Both the position numbers and the translations under genes were made by a program. The notes beneath the pieces were generated by a model. That model made no database searches and had not been told where the DNA came from. It saw nothing but the letters and a program-made list of their open reading frames with translations. Positions 23,102-32,313 of a stretch of 64,000 nucleotides of DNA are shown piece by piece (the first letter of the stretch is position 1; each line of letters opens with the position of its first letter). This stretch comes from Glutamicibacter mishrai (GTDB lineage Bacteria; Actinomycetota; Actinomycetes; Actinomycetales; Micrococcaceae). The DNA is taken from positions 1 through 64,000 of the forward strand of contig NZ_CP032549.1 of assembly GCF_012221945.1 (NCBI RefSeq). Direction: 5' to 3'.

Positions 23102-23512
23102 TTAGGAGTTGCGCTCGTCCTTGCCCTCGTCGTTCAGACGACGCAGGGACTCTTCTGGGGTTTCAGCAACATCGTTGGACTCGGCAGGCTGCTGCACTGG
23201 CGCAGCTGCCGGCTGGTCATCCAAGAAAGTGGAAATAGCCTGGCGGTGCAGGGTCAGAACGACGCCATTAGCGACCTCCACCTGCACGCGATCCTCCGCA
23301 TCAATGCCCACCACGGTACCGAAGATGCCCGAGTTGGTCATCACCTTGGCGCCTGGCACGGTGTTGTTCTTCAGCTTCTCCTGCTGTGCGGCCTGCTTCT
23401 TGCGGCCACGGAACATCATGAAGATCAGCACCGCGAACAGTGCGACCATCAAGATGAGCGAAGGGTTGAAGCCACCGCCGCCGGCGGCCTGAGCGATTAC
23501 GAGGGAATTCAC
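23102..23512 (-). CDS. yajC: Preprotein translocase subunit YajC
   Basis: The 136-aa protein has one N-terminal membrane segment (about 17-35), the conserved GAKVMTNSGIFGTVVGIDAEDRVQVEVANGV core split across residues 54-84, and an acidic, proline/glutamine-rich tail. It heads the yajC-secD-secF unit. YajC binds SecDF. Confidence 0.94.
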   Translation of the reverse strand: MNSLVIAQAAGGGGFNPSLILMVALFAVLIFMMFRGRKKQAAQQEKLKNNTVPGAKVMTNSGIFGTVVGIDAEDRVQVEVANGVVLTLHRQAISTFLDDQPAAAPVQQPAESNDVAETPEESLRRLNDEGKDERNS

Positions 23513-23592
23513 GTATTTACCTGCTAACGAGTTGTTGCGATTGAATCAAAAGTTCTAGGTTGCCGATGCGCCCACGGATGGGAATTAACAGC

Positions 23593-23639
23593 AAAGACGC
23601 CCTACCAGACCCATAAACGGGTAGAGGTCGGGCGTCTTT
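23593..23639 (-). terminator. Intrinsic terminator between ruvB and yajC
   Basis: The outer stem AAAGACGCCC (23593-23602) pairs with 23630-23639, and a small inner hairpin lies within. It is placed about 60 bp past the ruvB stop on the minus strand. Confidence 0.75.
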
Positions 23640-23699
23640 AGTCTAATGGCTTACAGTCAACCGGCAGACCATTTACGCGTGCAGTGAAGTATTGCTTGC

Positions 23700-24749
23700 C
23701 TAATCCTCATCGGATTCATAGCTTTGCGCGCTCGCGAAAATCGCATCCTTTGGCATTGCCAGGCCCAGATGCTCCCAAGCTCCGGGCATTGCGATACGCC
23801 CTCTCGGCGTGCGGCCCATCAATCCTTCACGGACCAAATACGGTTCGGCAACGGTTTCAACGGTCTCTGTTTCCTCGCCGACTGCAATGGCCAGGGTGGA
23901 CAGTCCCACCGGTCCCCCGCCGAATTTAGTGCACAGGGCTTCCAGGACTCCGCGGTCCAATCGGTCTAGGCCTCGCGCATCCACTTCATACATATCCAAT
24001 GCAGCAGCGGCGGCCTTGTGGTCGATTTCTTCCAACTTATGTACCAGTGCCCAGTCGCGCACGCGGCGCAGCAAGCGGTTGGCAATACGAGGTGTTCCCC
24101 GCGAGCGGCCGGCGATCTCGGTGAATGCCGCTGAAGTGACGCTGAGATCCAGCATCATCGCTGAGCGGCGCAGCACCAGTTCAAGCTCTTTGACTACATA
24201 GAATTCGAGGTGTCCGGTGAAGCCGAAACGGTCGCGCAACGGGCCGGGCAATAATCCTGCGCGGGTGGTGGCGCCGACCAGGGTAAAGGGCGGCAGTTCC
24301 AGGGGAATCGCTGTGGCACCGGCACCCTTGCCGACAACAATATCAACGCGGAAATCTTCCATCGCCATGTACAGCATTTCTTCGGCAGGACGCGACATTC
24401 GATGGATCTCGTCCAGGAAGAGGACTTCGCCCTCGGTCAACGAGGAAAGAATGGCGGCAAGATCGCCGGCATGCTGAATGGCAGGGCCCGAGGAAATGCG
24501 CAATGGCGCGTTCATTTCCGCGGCGATAATCATCGAAAGCGTGGTTTTGCCGAGGCCCGGAGGCCCCGAAAGCAGCACGTGATCTGCGGTGCGTTCGCGG
24601 ATTTTGGCAGCTTCGAGCACCAGCGAAAGCTGCTGCCTGACGCGCGACTGCCCGACGAAGTCGTCGAGGTTGCGGGGGCGCAAGGCCGCCTCTAGAACCC
24701 GCTCCTCAGGTTCGCTGCCTGCATTGGTCAACCCAGTGGAATCGTTCAT
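23700..24749 (-). CDS. ruvB: Holliday junction branch-migration ATPase RuvB
   Basis: The 349-aa AAA+ motor shows LDDFVGQ, Walker [10 protein letters not shown], Walker [10 protein letters not shown] and the sensor/arginine-finger region [21 protein letters not shown]-terminal winged helix contains [10 protein letters not shown]. It lies 24 bp downstream of ruvA. Confidence 0.97.
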   Translation of the reverse strand: MNDSTGLTNAGSEPEERVLEAALRPRNLDDFVGQSRVRQQLSLVLEAAKIRERTADHVLLSGPPGLGKTTLSMIIAAEMNAPLRISSGPAIQHAGDLAAILSSLTEGEVLFLDEIHRMSRPAEEMLYMAMEDFRVDIVVGKGAGATAIPLELPPFTLVGATTRAGLLPGPLRDRFGFTGHLEFYVVKELELVLRRSAMMLDLSVTSAAFTEIAGRSRGTPRIANRLLRRVRDWALVHKLEEIDHKAAAAALDMYEVDARGLDRLDRGVLEALCTKFGGGPVGLSTLAIAVGEETETVETVAEPYLVREGLMGRTPRGRIAMPGAWEHLGLAMPKDAIFASAQSYESDED

Positions 24750-24773
24750 CGTAAAGATCCTCTCGGAGTCCGT

Positions 24774-25391
24774 TTAGACTCGGGTCCCGCTGGACATGCT
24801 GCGCAGCGCGGCGCGCAGGATTTCGGCGACATTGCCCCCGGAAACAATTTCCGGTTCGGCCTTGGATAGCGACTTCAGAGTGCTGGTTGCGTCCTTCTCA
24901 CTCCACCCCAGGCCGGTGAGCGCCTCGATAACCTGAGGTTCCCAGACGCTGGCCGTATCGGCGCCGGCTACCGGAGTCACGGCAGCGCCGGTTGGAACGA
25001 GTTTGCCGTTCAATTCCAGCACGATCCGGCTCGCACCCTTGGGGCCGATACCCGAAACCTTGGTGAAGGCGGCAGTGTCCTTGGTGTTGGCTGCAATGCG
25101 GACTTCTTCTGGGCTGTGCACCGCCAGAATAGCCAATCCGGTGCGAGGGCCGATGCCAGAAACGGAGATCAGGACTTCGAATACGTCGCGTTCATCAGCG
25201 CTGGCGAATCCGAAAAGAGTCATGGAATCTTCGCGGACCACCATCGAGGTGAATACGGTGGATTCCCGTCCTACGTGCAAGGTCGAAAGGGTTCCTGGGG
25301 TGGCATTGACCAGCATGCCGAAGCCGTTGACGTCAATAACTGCCGTGTTGAGGGTCACCGCTTGAACGGTGCCGGTCAATGAGCTGATCAT
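24774..25391 (-). CDS. ruvA: Holliday junction DNA-binding protein RuvA
   Basis: The 205-aa protein has an OB-fold N-terminus (MISSLTGTVQAVTLN), two helix-hairpin-helix motifs (VSGIGPRTGLAIL and VSGIGPKGASRIV) and a C-terminal RuvB-binding domain. AAGGAG precedes the ATG. A 93-bp gap separates it from ruvC and contains the GTTCGATCGAAC palindrome, so ruvAB may have its own promoter. Confidence 0.96.
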   Translation of the reverse strand: MISSLTGTVQAVTLNTAVIDVNGFGMLVNATPGTLSTLHVGRESTVFTSMVVREDSMTLFGFASADERDVFEVLISVSGIGPRTGLAILAVHSPEEVRIAANTKDTAAFTKVSGIGPKGASRIVLELNGKLVPTGAAVTPVAGADTASVWEPQVIEALTGLGWSEKDATSTLKSLSKAEPEIVSGGNVAEILRAALRSMSSGTRV

Positions 25392-25410
25392 GCCACTCCT
25401 TGGGATATAT

Positions 25411-25422
25411 GTTCGATCGAAC
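25411..25422. repeat. Perfect 12-bp palindrome GTTCGATCGAAC, copy 2
   Basis: It is located 20 bp upstream of the ruvA start, between ruvC and ruvA. On the minus strand it also contains GAACATATATCC, 10 of 12 positions matching a LexA-type GAAC-N4-GTTC site with the ATAT core. It could therefore be a degenerate SOS box for ruvAB. The same palindrome is at 7581-7592. Confidence 0.45.
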
Positions 25423-25483
25423 CCAGTTTATCGAAGATACCTACGAATCGCGACGTGTGCGCTGCAACGGTGGGTCGTGTTGC

Positions 25484-26083
25484 CTACCGGCGAACGGCTC
25501 GACGTTTGGCCGAGGCCTCGGCTGCGATCCACGCTTGCTGCGCACCGGTGAGCTGGGAGGAGCCAGTGGCACCGGCGGCTGAAGCCGAAGCGTTGGACCC
25601 GGAGGCCGCTCCACGCCAACCGTGCGCGATCGCCAAAGCTACGGCGTCTGCCGCATCAGCGGGTTTCGGCGGCTCATCGAGCCGGCAGATCTTCGCGACC
25701 ATTTTTCCGATGGCGGCTTTCGTGGCCTGGCCGGAACCGGTCACCGCGGCTTTCACCTCGGTGGGAGTATGCAGTGCCACGGGGATTCCGCGGCGTGCCG
25801 CCGCGGTGATGACGACACCTGTGACCTGGGCCGTGCCTATCACGGTCGAAACATTGGCCGAAGCGAAGACGCGTTCGAGCGCCAGGACATCAGGCTTGTG
25901 CTCATCGAGCCATGCGTCGATGGCATTGGCGATCTTCAGAAGCCGAGCATCCAATGGAGTGCCCGGGGGTGTGCCGGCGACAGTGACGTCGACCAGCGAT
26001 ACTTGCCTGTTTGCAGCGACGTCGACCACGGCCAGACCACAACGGGTCAGTCCGGGGTCGACGCCGACTACGCGAAGGGACAA
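25484..26083 (-). CDS. ruvC: Holliday junction resolvase RuvC
   Basis: The 199-aa endonuclease starts with [13 protein letters not shown], the first catalytic Asp, followed by LALERVFA (catalytic Glu). The start is a TTG at 26083, three bases past the yebC stop, with no better ATG available. A Gly/Ala/Ser-rich C-terminal extension of about 30 residues is unusual in composition but common in actinobacterial RuvC. Confidence 0.94.
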   Translation of the reverse strand: MSLRVVGVDPGLTRCGLAVVDVAANRQVSLVDVTVAGTPPGTPLDARLLKIANAIDAWLDEHKPDVLALERVFASANVSTVIGTAQVTGVVITAAARRGIPVALHTPTEVKAAVTGSGQATKAAIGKMVAKICRLDEPPKPADAADAVALAIAHGWRGAASGSNASASAAGATGSSQLTGAQQAWIAAEASAKRRAVRR

Positions 26084-26086
26084 GCC

Positions 26087-26845
26087 TTACTGCTCTTCGT
26101 CCAGCGCGGCGCGAACCTCGTCGGACAGATCGGCGTTGGTGTAGACGTTCTGCACGTCATCAAGTTCTTCCAGCGCGTCGAAGAGCTTGAGGAACTTGCG
26201 GGCGCCGTCAACGTCCAGCTCCACCTTCATCGAAGGCAGGAATTCCATTTCATCGGACTCGTAGGAGATCTCTGCCTCGTCCAGTGCGGCGGCAACAGCG
26301 CGCAGGTCCGATGGGTCCGAAACGATGGCGAAGCTATCGCCCTCGTCCAGGATCTCGTCGGCGCCGGCATCCAGCACGGTCATCAGCAGGTCGTCTTCGG
26401 TCAGTTCGCCCTTTGGCAAACGGACAACGCCCTGGCGGTTGAACAGGTAGGCCACCGAGCCCGGGTCGGCGACGGTGCCGCCGTTGCGGGTGATGCCCAC
26501 GCGAACCTCGGAGGCTGCGCGGTTCTTGTTGTCGGTAAGGCACTCGATCAGCAGCGCCGAACCCTGCGGGCCGCGTGCTTCGTAGATGATTTCGGTGTAG
26601 TCAACGACCTCACCGGTCAGGCCGGCGCCACGCTTGATTGCGCGGTCGATGTTGTTGACCGGCACTGAATTCTTCTTGGCCTTGCTGACAGCAAGTTCCA
26701 GTGCCGGGTTGCCGGACATGTCGGCGCCGCCGGCACGGGCTGCAACTTCGATGCCCTTAATGAATTTGGCGAAGGCTTTGGCGCGCTTGGCGTCGATCGC
26801 AGCCTTCTTGTGCTTGGTGGTTGCCCATTTGGAGTGGCCTGACAT
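26087..26845 (-). CDS. YebC/PmpR-family protein
   Basis: The 252-aa protein starts [25 protein letters not shown] (split here only to name the motif: [17 protein letters not shown]), the family signature. YIYEARGP-like and [18 protein letters not shown] motifs follow. YebC proteins are DNA-binding regulators and, in some bacteria, assist translation of proline stretches. It is packed with 3-bp gaps between pdxT and ruvC. Confidence 0.94.
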   Translation of the reverse strand: MSGHSKWATTKHKKAAIDAKRAKAFAKFIKGIEVAARAGGADMSGNPALELAVSKAKKNSVPVNNIDRAIKRGAGLTGEVVDYTEIIYEARGPQGSALLIECLTDNKNRAASEVRVGITRNGGTVADPGSVAYLFNRQGVVRLPKGELTEDDLLMTVLDAGADEILDEGDSFAIVSDPSDLRAVAAALDEAEISYESDEMEFLPSMKVELDVDGARKFLKLFDALEELDDVQNVYTNADLSDEVRAALDEEQ

Positions 26846-26848
26846 GCT

Positions 26849-27460
26849 TTAAGCGTCTCCTCGCGTGAGTTGGATGAAAAATTCGTGGATCGCCGTGCTG
26901 CCGGTGACTTCCGGGTGAAAGCTGGTTGCCAACAAATTTCCCTGACGTACTGCAACAATTCTACCCTGTTCGCCGTCGCCTTCCGCCGGAACCGTGCTGA
27001 TCACTTGGACATCGGGGCCAACCTGCACCGCTTCCGGAGCGCGAATGAACACCGCTTCGAGGTTCTTCCCCAGAAAGTCCAGCTGGTATTCAAAAGAGTC
27101 CACTTGGCGGCCAAATGCATTGCGTCGAACGGTCATATCGATGCCGCCAAAGCTCTGCTGAACTGCACCCGCGCTGGAGACCGCAGGGTTTTCAATCCGG
27201 TCTGCGAGCATGATCATCCCGGCGCAGGAACCGTAGGCCGGCATGCCATCTGCAATGAGCTGCTTGATGGGTTCCGCCAGTGAGTAATTCCGGGATAGCC
27301 GGTCGATAACCGAGGACTCTCCCCCGGGGATGACCAATGCGTCGACAGCGGCAAGATCTTCCGGTGTTCGCACAGCAAGAGTTTCCTGTCCCAAACGCTG
27401 CAGGGACGCAAGGTGTTCGCGGAAATCGCCTTGGAGGGCGAGGACGCCAATTTTCGGCAT
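26849..27460 (-). CDS. pdxT: Pyridoxal 5'-phosphate synthase glutaminase subunit PdxT
   Basis: PdxT hydrolyses glutamine and channels ammonia to PdxS for PLP synthesis. The 203-aa protein starts PKIGVLALQGDFREH and has GGESSV, the catalytic cysteine in GSCAGMI (Cys79) and the His-Glu pair in FHPEVTGS. The ATG at 27460 is preferred; 27475 is an alternative. Its partner pdxS is unexpectedly about 6.1 kb away. Confidence 0.95.
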   Translation of the reverse strand: MPKIGVLALQGDFREHLASLQRLGQETLAVRTPEDLAAVDALVIPGGESSVIDRLSRNYSLAEPIKQLIADGMPAYGSCAGMIMLADRIENPAVSSAGAVQQSFGGIDMTVRRNAFGRQVDSFEYQLDFLGKNLEAVFIRAPEAVQVGPDVQVISTVPAEGDGEQGRIVAVRQGNLLATSFHPEVTGSTAIHEFFIQLTRGDA

Positions 27461-27577
27461 GGGTGTGACCTTCATAGTTCGCGGGGTTCAAAGCGCATGA
27501 CGCGCCGAATCAACGTTAGTACCGAGCGTCGTAGCAGTTAATTTTGTTGCTCGGTGTGTCGCATTCCCATCGCTCGC

Positions 27578-28762
27578 CTAATCCAGCTTCCATTCCGAAA
27601 GTCCATCTTTGAATGCGCCATACGCGTTAACGGTGTCTTTAGTACGAGCCAGCGACGCCTTGGCATCGCCCTGCGGCAGGCAGCTGGAGACCTCGAAGAC
27701 CTGGCACCAAACCACCGGCGATTCCGAGAGCTGATGGGGAACCCATTGAAGCTTCGAGACCTTCCAATCATCCGCCTCGTTGTGCCGCGCGAACGTGGCT
27801 TTAACGCTGATTCCTTCACGGTTCAGAATGGTCTTGGTCGCATGCTTCGCCACCGAATTGCCCAGGCCATAGACGATCCAAGTGCCATCATGTTTTTCGA
27901 TGGGCAACACGGAGTGCGTGTGATGCATGTAGATGAAGTCGAAGACTCCGGATTCAGCCAGTTCACGCCCAAGCTGGCGCTGCTGGAATGTTGGCTTGGT
28001 GGAATATTCGGTGCCATCATGGATCGCCGCCACCACAATTTCGGCGCCATCCACTTTGGCCGCTTTTCCACGCTGTATGAGTCTCTTCGCGTCAACACCG
28101 GTATCAACTTGCCAGTCGGTGGCTTCCGGCAGCCCATTAAGCGAGAAGGTGCTGCTGATGACCCCGAAGTTGACGCCGTCGATTTCCAGGATCGGCGGCT
28201 GTTGGGCTTCATCCTTGCTGCGGTATGACCCGGTGGCAAATAAGCCTTGATTCTCCAGCGCATCCAAGGTCCGTTTGACCCCGCCGGTTCCGGCATCGAC
28301 TGTGTGGTTGGTGGCCGTGGTGCATCCGTCGTATCCGATGGATTTGAGATCGGAGAGAATCTGTTCAGGGACGGTGAAGCGCGGGTAGCCGGAGTACGGT
28401 GGCGTGCCAATGGGAGTCTCAAGATTGCACAGCGCGGCATCGGAATCATGGACATAGGGTTTCAGGCCCTCAAGCAAAGGCGAGAAATCGTAGTCCTCGC
28501 CGTTGCCGCCCTCTGCCTGTGCTGCACTTTGGGCTTGTTCCAGCAAAGCAGGGTGCAACAGCACGTCGCCGGTCACCATCAGTGAAAATTCCTTTGGTTC
28601 CCCAGCCGCGCTGGAAGGCGCCTCCGGAGCACTGCTGGATTCTGGCGCGGGCGTGCTCGGTGTTGCACTCGGATCATCGCTGGCCGAACAGCCCGCGAGC
28701 AGGGCTGAACACAGTACACCTATGGCCAGGGCACGGCCGGCAACAACCAAACGTGAATGCAT
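27578..28762 (-). CDS. CapA-family metallophosphatase-like lipoprotein
   Basis: The 394-aa protein has a lipoprotein signal peptide with LLAGC lipobox, a Ser/Pro/Ala-rich linker to about residue 55 and a PGA-cap/CapA domain. That domain carries VTGDVLLHP, DAALCNLETPI, NHTVDAG, HDGTEY and MHHTHSVLPIE, consistent with a calcineurin-like metal site. CapA homologues are tied to poly-gamma-glutamate capsule, but this one stands alone without capB/capC, so the substrate is unknown. It is divergent from the M3 peptidase. Confidence 0.88.
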   Translation of the reverse strand: MHSRLVVAGRALAIGVLCSALLAGCSASDDPSATPSTPAPESSSAPEAPSSAAGEPKEFSLMVTGDVLLHPALLEQAQSAAQAEGGNGEDYDFSPLLEGLKPYVHDSDAALCNLETPIGTPPYSGYPRFTVPEQILSDLKSIGYDGCTTATNHTVDAGTGGVKRTLDALENQGLFATGSYRSKDEAQQPPILEIDGVNFGVISSTFSLNGLPEATDWQVDTGVDAKRLIQRGKAAKVDGAEIVVAAIHDGTEYSTKPTFQQRQLGRELAESGVFDFIYMHHTHSVLPIEKHDGTWIVYGLGNSVAKHATKTILNREGISVKATFARHNEADDWKVSKLQWVPHQLSESPVVWCQVFEVSSCLPQGDAKASLARTKDTVNAYGAFKDGLSEWKLD

Positions 28763-28832
28763 GCTTAGACCCTATCCCAGCAACCTCCCAGGGGTGTTAA
28801 TGCAAGCTAAATCACGTTGCCTGTGAAAACCT

Positions 28833-30851
28833 ATGCTTATGCAAAATCCGCTTCTCAAGCCCAGCGCCAGACCCTATCAATGGCCGGCATTCGATGTTCT
28901 CACCGCCGATCACTATTTGGAAGCGGCCAAACTCGGCGCCGCAGAACAGCGCAACGAACTGCAGCGCATCATTGATGATCATGGTGCGCCAACTTTTGCC
29001 AACACTTTCTTGGCGCTCGAATCCAGCGGACAAGTACTGCGCCGCGCGATGATGACCTATTTCAGCGTCCTTTCAGCCCACGGAACTGAACCGATCAGGT
29101 CGATCCAGACCGAGATGTCATCGATCTACAGCGCACAAGAAGACGAGATCTACCTGAATCAATCCTTGTACTCACGATTACAAGCTTTGGATTGTTCGCA
29201 GCTAACGGGCGAAGACGCGCGGCTGGCCGAGCAAACCCTCAAGGAGTTCAAGTTGGCAGGCGCTGATCTTGATGAAACCCAGAAGCAGCAGCTGAAGCAG
29301 CTCAATGCCCAGCTCTCCGAGCTTTCCAGCCAGTTCTCCAACCGGGTCCTGGAAAACCAGAATGCACACGCAGTTCACTTCGACTCGGCTGAGGAACTCG
29401 CCGGGCTGTCGGACCAGGCCATTGAGTCAGCGGCCCAGGCGGCCAAACAAGCAGGGCATTCGTCCGGCTATCTCCTGCCCCTGTTCTCCCCCACGCAGCA
29501 GCCGGTTCTTGAATCATTGTCCGACAGCGAAGCTCGCCGCAAGGTCTTCAGCGCATCGGTTTCACGCGGTATCGGCGAAAACCCGACGGTCCAGCTTGCC
29601 GCGGACATGGCGAAACTTCGTGCTGAACGCGCAACGCTGCTTGGCTTCGCGAACCATGCCGAAACGGTTCTCGCTCAGGCCACCGCCCCGTCAACCGCTG
29701 CGGTGGAAGAGCGACTTAGGGAATTGACCAAAGCCGCCACCGCCAACGCACACAAAGAAGCTGAAGTACTCGGCAACATCGCTGGCCAGGAAGTGAATGC
29801 ATGGGATTGGAAGTACTACTCCAACCAGGTTCTGCGCGAACAGTATGCCGTGGACTCCGAGGCGCTACGCGACTACTTCGAACTTGACCGTGTGCTGATC
29901 GATGGCGTTTTCGCTACCGCTACCAAGCTGTATGGAATCACCTTCGTCGAGCGTTTTGACCTGCCTACCTATCACGAGCAGGTTCGGGTCTTCGAAGTTT
30001 TTGATGCCGACGGCAGCCCGCTGGCGCTCTACACCGGCGATTACTTGGCTCGTGAGACGAAGAAGGGCGGCGCATGGATGACCAGCCTGCGTGATGCCGC
30101 GTCATACTTCGACGAACGGCCCATCGTGACCAACACGCTGAATATCTCCGCCCCCGCCGAGGGCGACCCGATCCTGCTGACGTTGGACGAGACCAATACG
30201 CTCTTCCATGAATTCGGGCACGCGCTGCACGGAATGTTCTCCAACGGACAATATGCCTCCCTCTCGGGCACCTCGGTCCCCCGCGATTTTGTCGAATTCC
30301 CTTCGCAGGTCAACGAGATGTGGGTACTGGATAAGCAGGTGCTGCCCGGCTATGCCGTGCATCATCAAACCGGACAGTCGCTGGATGCCCAAACCATCAG
30401 CAAGATTCGAGCCGCAGGGCTGTGGGGCCAGGGCTTTGCCACCACAGAATATCTGGCGGCCAGCGTGCTGGACTGGGCATGGCATACGATCAGCGCGGAT
30501 ACCGCCATTGGTGATCCAGTGCAGTTCGAGCAGCAAGTCCTTGAAGATGCAGGCTTCGACACGGCGCTGATTCCGCCTCGCTACCGGACCGGTTACTTCC
30601 AGCACATTTTCGCCAACGGGTATTCCGCTGGCTACTACTCCTACATCTGGAGTGAAGTACTCGATGCCGACACTGTGCAGTGGTTCGAGGAAAATGGAGG
30701 CCTCATGCGCGAAAATGGTAATCGGTTCCGTGAAGAACTGCTCTCGCGTGGCAACACGCGCGACCCCCTTGAGTCCTACGAATTGTTCCGTGGCCGCACC
30801 GCACGGGTAGAACCGCTGCTGCGCCGTCGAGGATTGGTGAACGCAGAATAA
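28833..30851 (+). CDS. M3-family metallopeptidase (oligopeptidase/dipeptidyl carboxypeptidase type)
   Basis: The 672-aa zinc peptidase has the catalytic LFHEFGHALHGMF motif (His-Glu-x-x-His at about 459-463) and the downstream zinc glutamate in DFVEFPSQVNEMW. It also has GYSAGYYSYIWSEVLDAD, typical of Dcp/PrlC. No signal peptide is seen, so it is cytosolic peptide turnover. A second ATG lies 6 bp inside. The stop overlaps the next gene's ATG (TAATG). Confidence 0.93.
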   Translation: MLMQNPLLKPSARPYQWPAFDVLTADHYLEAAKLGAAEQRNELQRIIDDHGAPTFANTFLALESSGQVLRRAMMTYFSVLSAHGTEPIRSIQTEMSSIYSAQEDEIYLNQSLYSRLQALDCSQLTGEDARLAEQTLKEFKLAGADLDETQKQQLKQLNAQLSELSSQFSNRVLENQNAHAVHFDSAEELAGLSDQAIESAAQAAKQAGHSSGYLLPLFSPTQQPVLESLSDSEARRKVFSASVSRGIGENPTVQLAADMAKLRAERATLLGFANHAETVLAQATAPSTAAVEERLRELTKAATANAHKEAEVLGNIAGQEVNAWDWKYYSNQVLREQYAVDSEALRDYFELDRVLIDGVFATATKLYGITFVERFDLPTYHEQVRVFEVFDADGSPLALYTGDYLARETKKGGAWMTSLRDAASYFDERPIVTNTLNISAPAEGDPILLTLDETNTLFHEFGHALHGMFSNGQYASLSGTSVPRDFVEFPSQVNEMWVLDKQVLPGYAVHHQTGQSLDAQTISKIRAAGLWGQGFATTEYLAASVLDWAWHTISADTAIGDPVQFEQQVLEDAGFDTALIPPRYRTGYFQHIFANGYSAGYYSYIWSEVLDADTVQWFEENGGLMRENGNRFREELLSRGNTRDPLESYELFRGRTARVEPLLRRRGLVNAE

Positions 30852-31615
30852 TGACGACGATTGCCTCCGCACAGGAAGCACTGAGCCACTGGCACCAGGC
30901 GCTGGCCGTGGCCACCGGTGGAAAGATTTTTACCACGCATGGATGCTCATGGGCCTGGCAGCCGGTGCGCAAGCGGCTGATCCTGCTGTTCCCCGAGAAC
31001 GCGAAACAAGCTGGCCTGCGCCCGGCCTTGGCTGAAGGCCACCGTTTGGGAGCCCGACGCGTTGAAGCATGGGTGAATTCCGGCGCCGACTCGGCAGAGT
31101 TGAAGGCAGCAGGGTTCTCCGACAACGCGCAGGTATCCTGGCACGCTGGCCCGCTGGCGATCCCGATGGATCGATGGCCAGGCAAAATCCGGTTGGGCAA
31201 TAACGTGCCGGAAGCCACCGGCGCCGATGCCGCCGAGCTGAACGTGACCAACCTCTGGCGAGACCTGAGCAGCCAGCTGTCCAGCGGCCATCCAGCCTTA
31301 CGCCGAGTGGAACATGCTCTGGCCCGAACCGACGAAGGAGAAATTGTCGGTCGAGGCTTCGCCCAACAGGGTTTGGGCGGGCAGCTGATGGTTCATTCCC
31401 TGGCTGTCGGCAAGCAGCACCGCCGCCAAGGCGTTGGCACCGCATTGCTCCAGGGCCTTTCCCGATCGATGATCAACCCGCTATCCCCGCCAGATGAAGA
31501 AGTGGCCATAGAGCTCTTGGCCGCGGCGACTCCATCCAGCGCCGATTTCTTTACTGCCAACGGGCTGAAGCTGCTTGGTCGAGGACGCCATATGGTACTT
31601 CGCTCCTGGGCCTAG
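30851..31615 (+). CDS. GNAT-family N-acetyltransferase
   Basis: The 254-aa protein has a C-terminal GNAT fold with VHSLAVGKQHRRQGVGTALL, the acetyl-CoA pyrophosphate loop (R/Q-x-x-G-x-G/A). The N-terminal half is a degenerate second GNAT-like segment. It is coupled to the M3 peptidase by a 1-bp overlap. The substrate is unknown. Confidence 0.85.
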   Translation: MTTIASAQEALSHWHQALAVATGGKIFTTHGCSWAWQPVRKRLILLFPENAKQAGLRPALAEGHRLGARRVEAWVNSGADSAELKAAGFSDNAQVSWHAGPLAIPMDRWPGKIRLGNNVPEATGADAAELNVTNLWRDLSSQLSSGHPALRRVEHALARTDEGEIVGRGFAQQGLGGQLMVHSLAVGKQHRRQGVGTALLQGLSRSMINPLSPPDEEVAIELLAAATPSSADFFTANGLKLLGRGRHMVLRSWA

Positions 31616-31638
31616 CGCTAAGCGGCAGTATTAACGAC

Positions 31639-31676
31639 ACGATCGGGCCGCAGGATAATTCCTGCGGCCCGATCGT
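31639..31676 (+). terminator. Strong terminator after the peptidase/GNAT operon
   Basis: A perfect 16-bp stem (31639-31654 with 31661-31676) is followed by TTTCTTTTTT on the plus strand. It faces the convergent reductase gene ending at 31692. Confidence 0.92.
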
Positions 31677-31691
31677 TTCTTTTTTGGGGTT

Positions 31692-32252
31692 TCAGCCATT
31701 GCGCTTGACGCGATATACGAGACGCGCGAATGGCCCGGCCTGCCTCGCCTCTGTGAGCTCCAAGCGTTCGCTGCCAATAGTTCGCGGCAAGAGCGGAGCC
31801 CCGCCAGACATTGCTGCCGGAGCAACGGTTAGCGCCAGGGTATCGATTGCATCAATGTCGAAGAATTGTCCGAGCAGTTCGCCACCGCCGAGTACCCAAA
31901 TGTTCTGTTCCCCAGCGACCTGGCGAATTTCGGGCAGGATTTCTTGCACAGATCCGTTGACCAGCCGCACATCAGCCCCTTCAGGAATCGGCAGGTTTCG
32001 AGAAGTGAACACGTATGTGGTCACGCCGGGATAGTATTCCTGCCATTTCTGCGGATTCTCGATGAGGTCCTCGTTCTCAACCATCCACATATAGGTGTTA
32101 GCGCCTTCAACGTGGACACCCACGTTGTGTGGGAGCAGGGCTGGGTCTGGCTCTTGCGCCCCAGGCACGTCGAAAAGCCATTGCAAGCTATGGTTTTCGT
32201 CGGCCAAGAACCCGTTGAGACTGACCGCCGCGTCAAAAATAATCTCGCTCAT
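31692..32252 (-). CDS. RibD/dihydrofolate-reductase-like protein
   Basis: The 186-aa protein has the DHFR-like fold: IFDAAVSLNGFLAD at the N-terminus, VTTYVFTSRNL, and the NADPH loop NIWVLGGGELLGQF. It belongs to the RibD C-terminal/YwjB-type group of stand-alone reductases, not true folate reductase. The substrate is unknown. Confidence 0.85.
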   Translation of the reverse strand: MSEIIFDAAVSLNGFLADENHSLQWLFDVPGAQEPDPALLPHNVGVHVEGANTYMWMVENEDLIENPQKWQEYYPGVTTYVFTSRNLPIPEGADVRLVNGSVQEILPEIRQVAGEQNIWVLGGGELLGQFFDIDAIDTLALTVAPAAMSGGAPLLPRTIGSERLELTEARQAGPFARLVYRVKRNG

Positions 32253-32313
32253 GCACCTCAGTTTGCCACACCGCGGCTAGGCGACGGCAGGTGTTGTCCT
32301 AGTGCCTGTCCGG

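Noticed and set aside
27578..28762. Poly-gamma-glutamate capsule locus
   Set aside because: Only the CapA-like gene is present; no capB or capC homologue is nearby.
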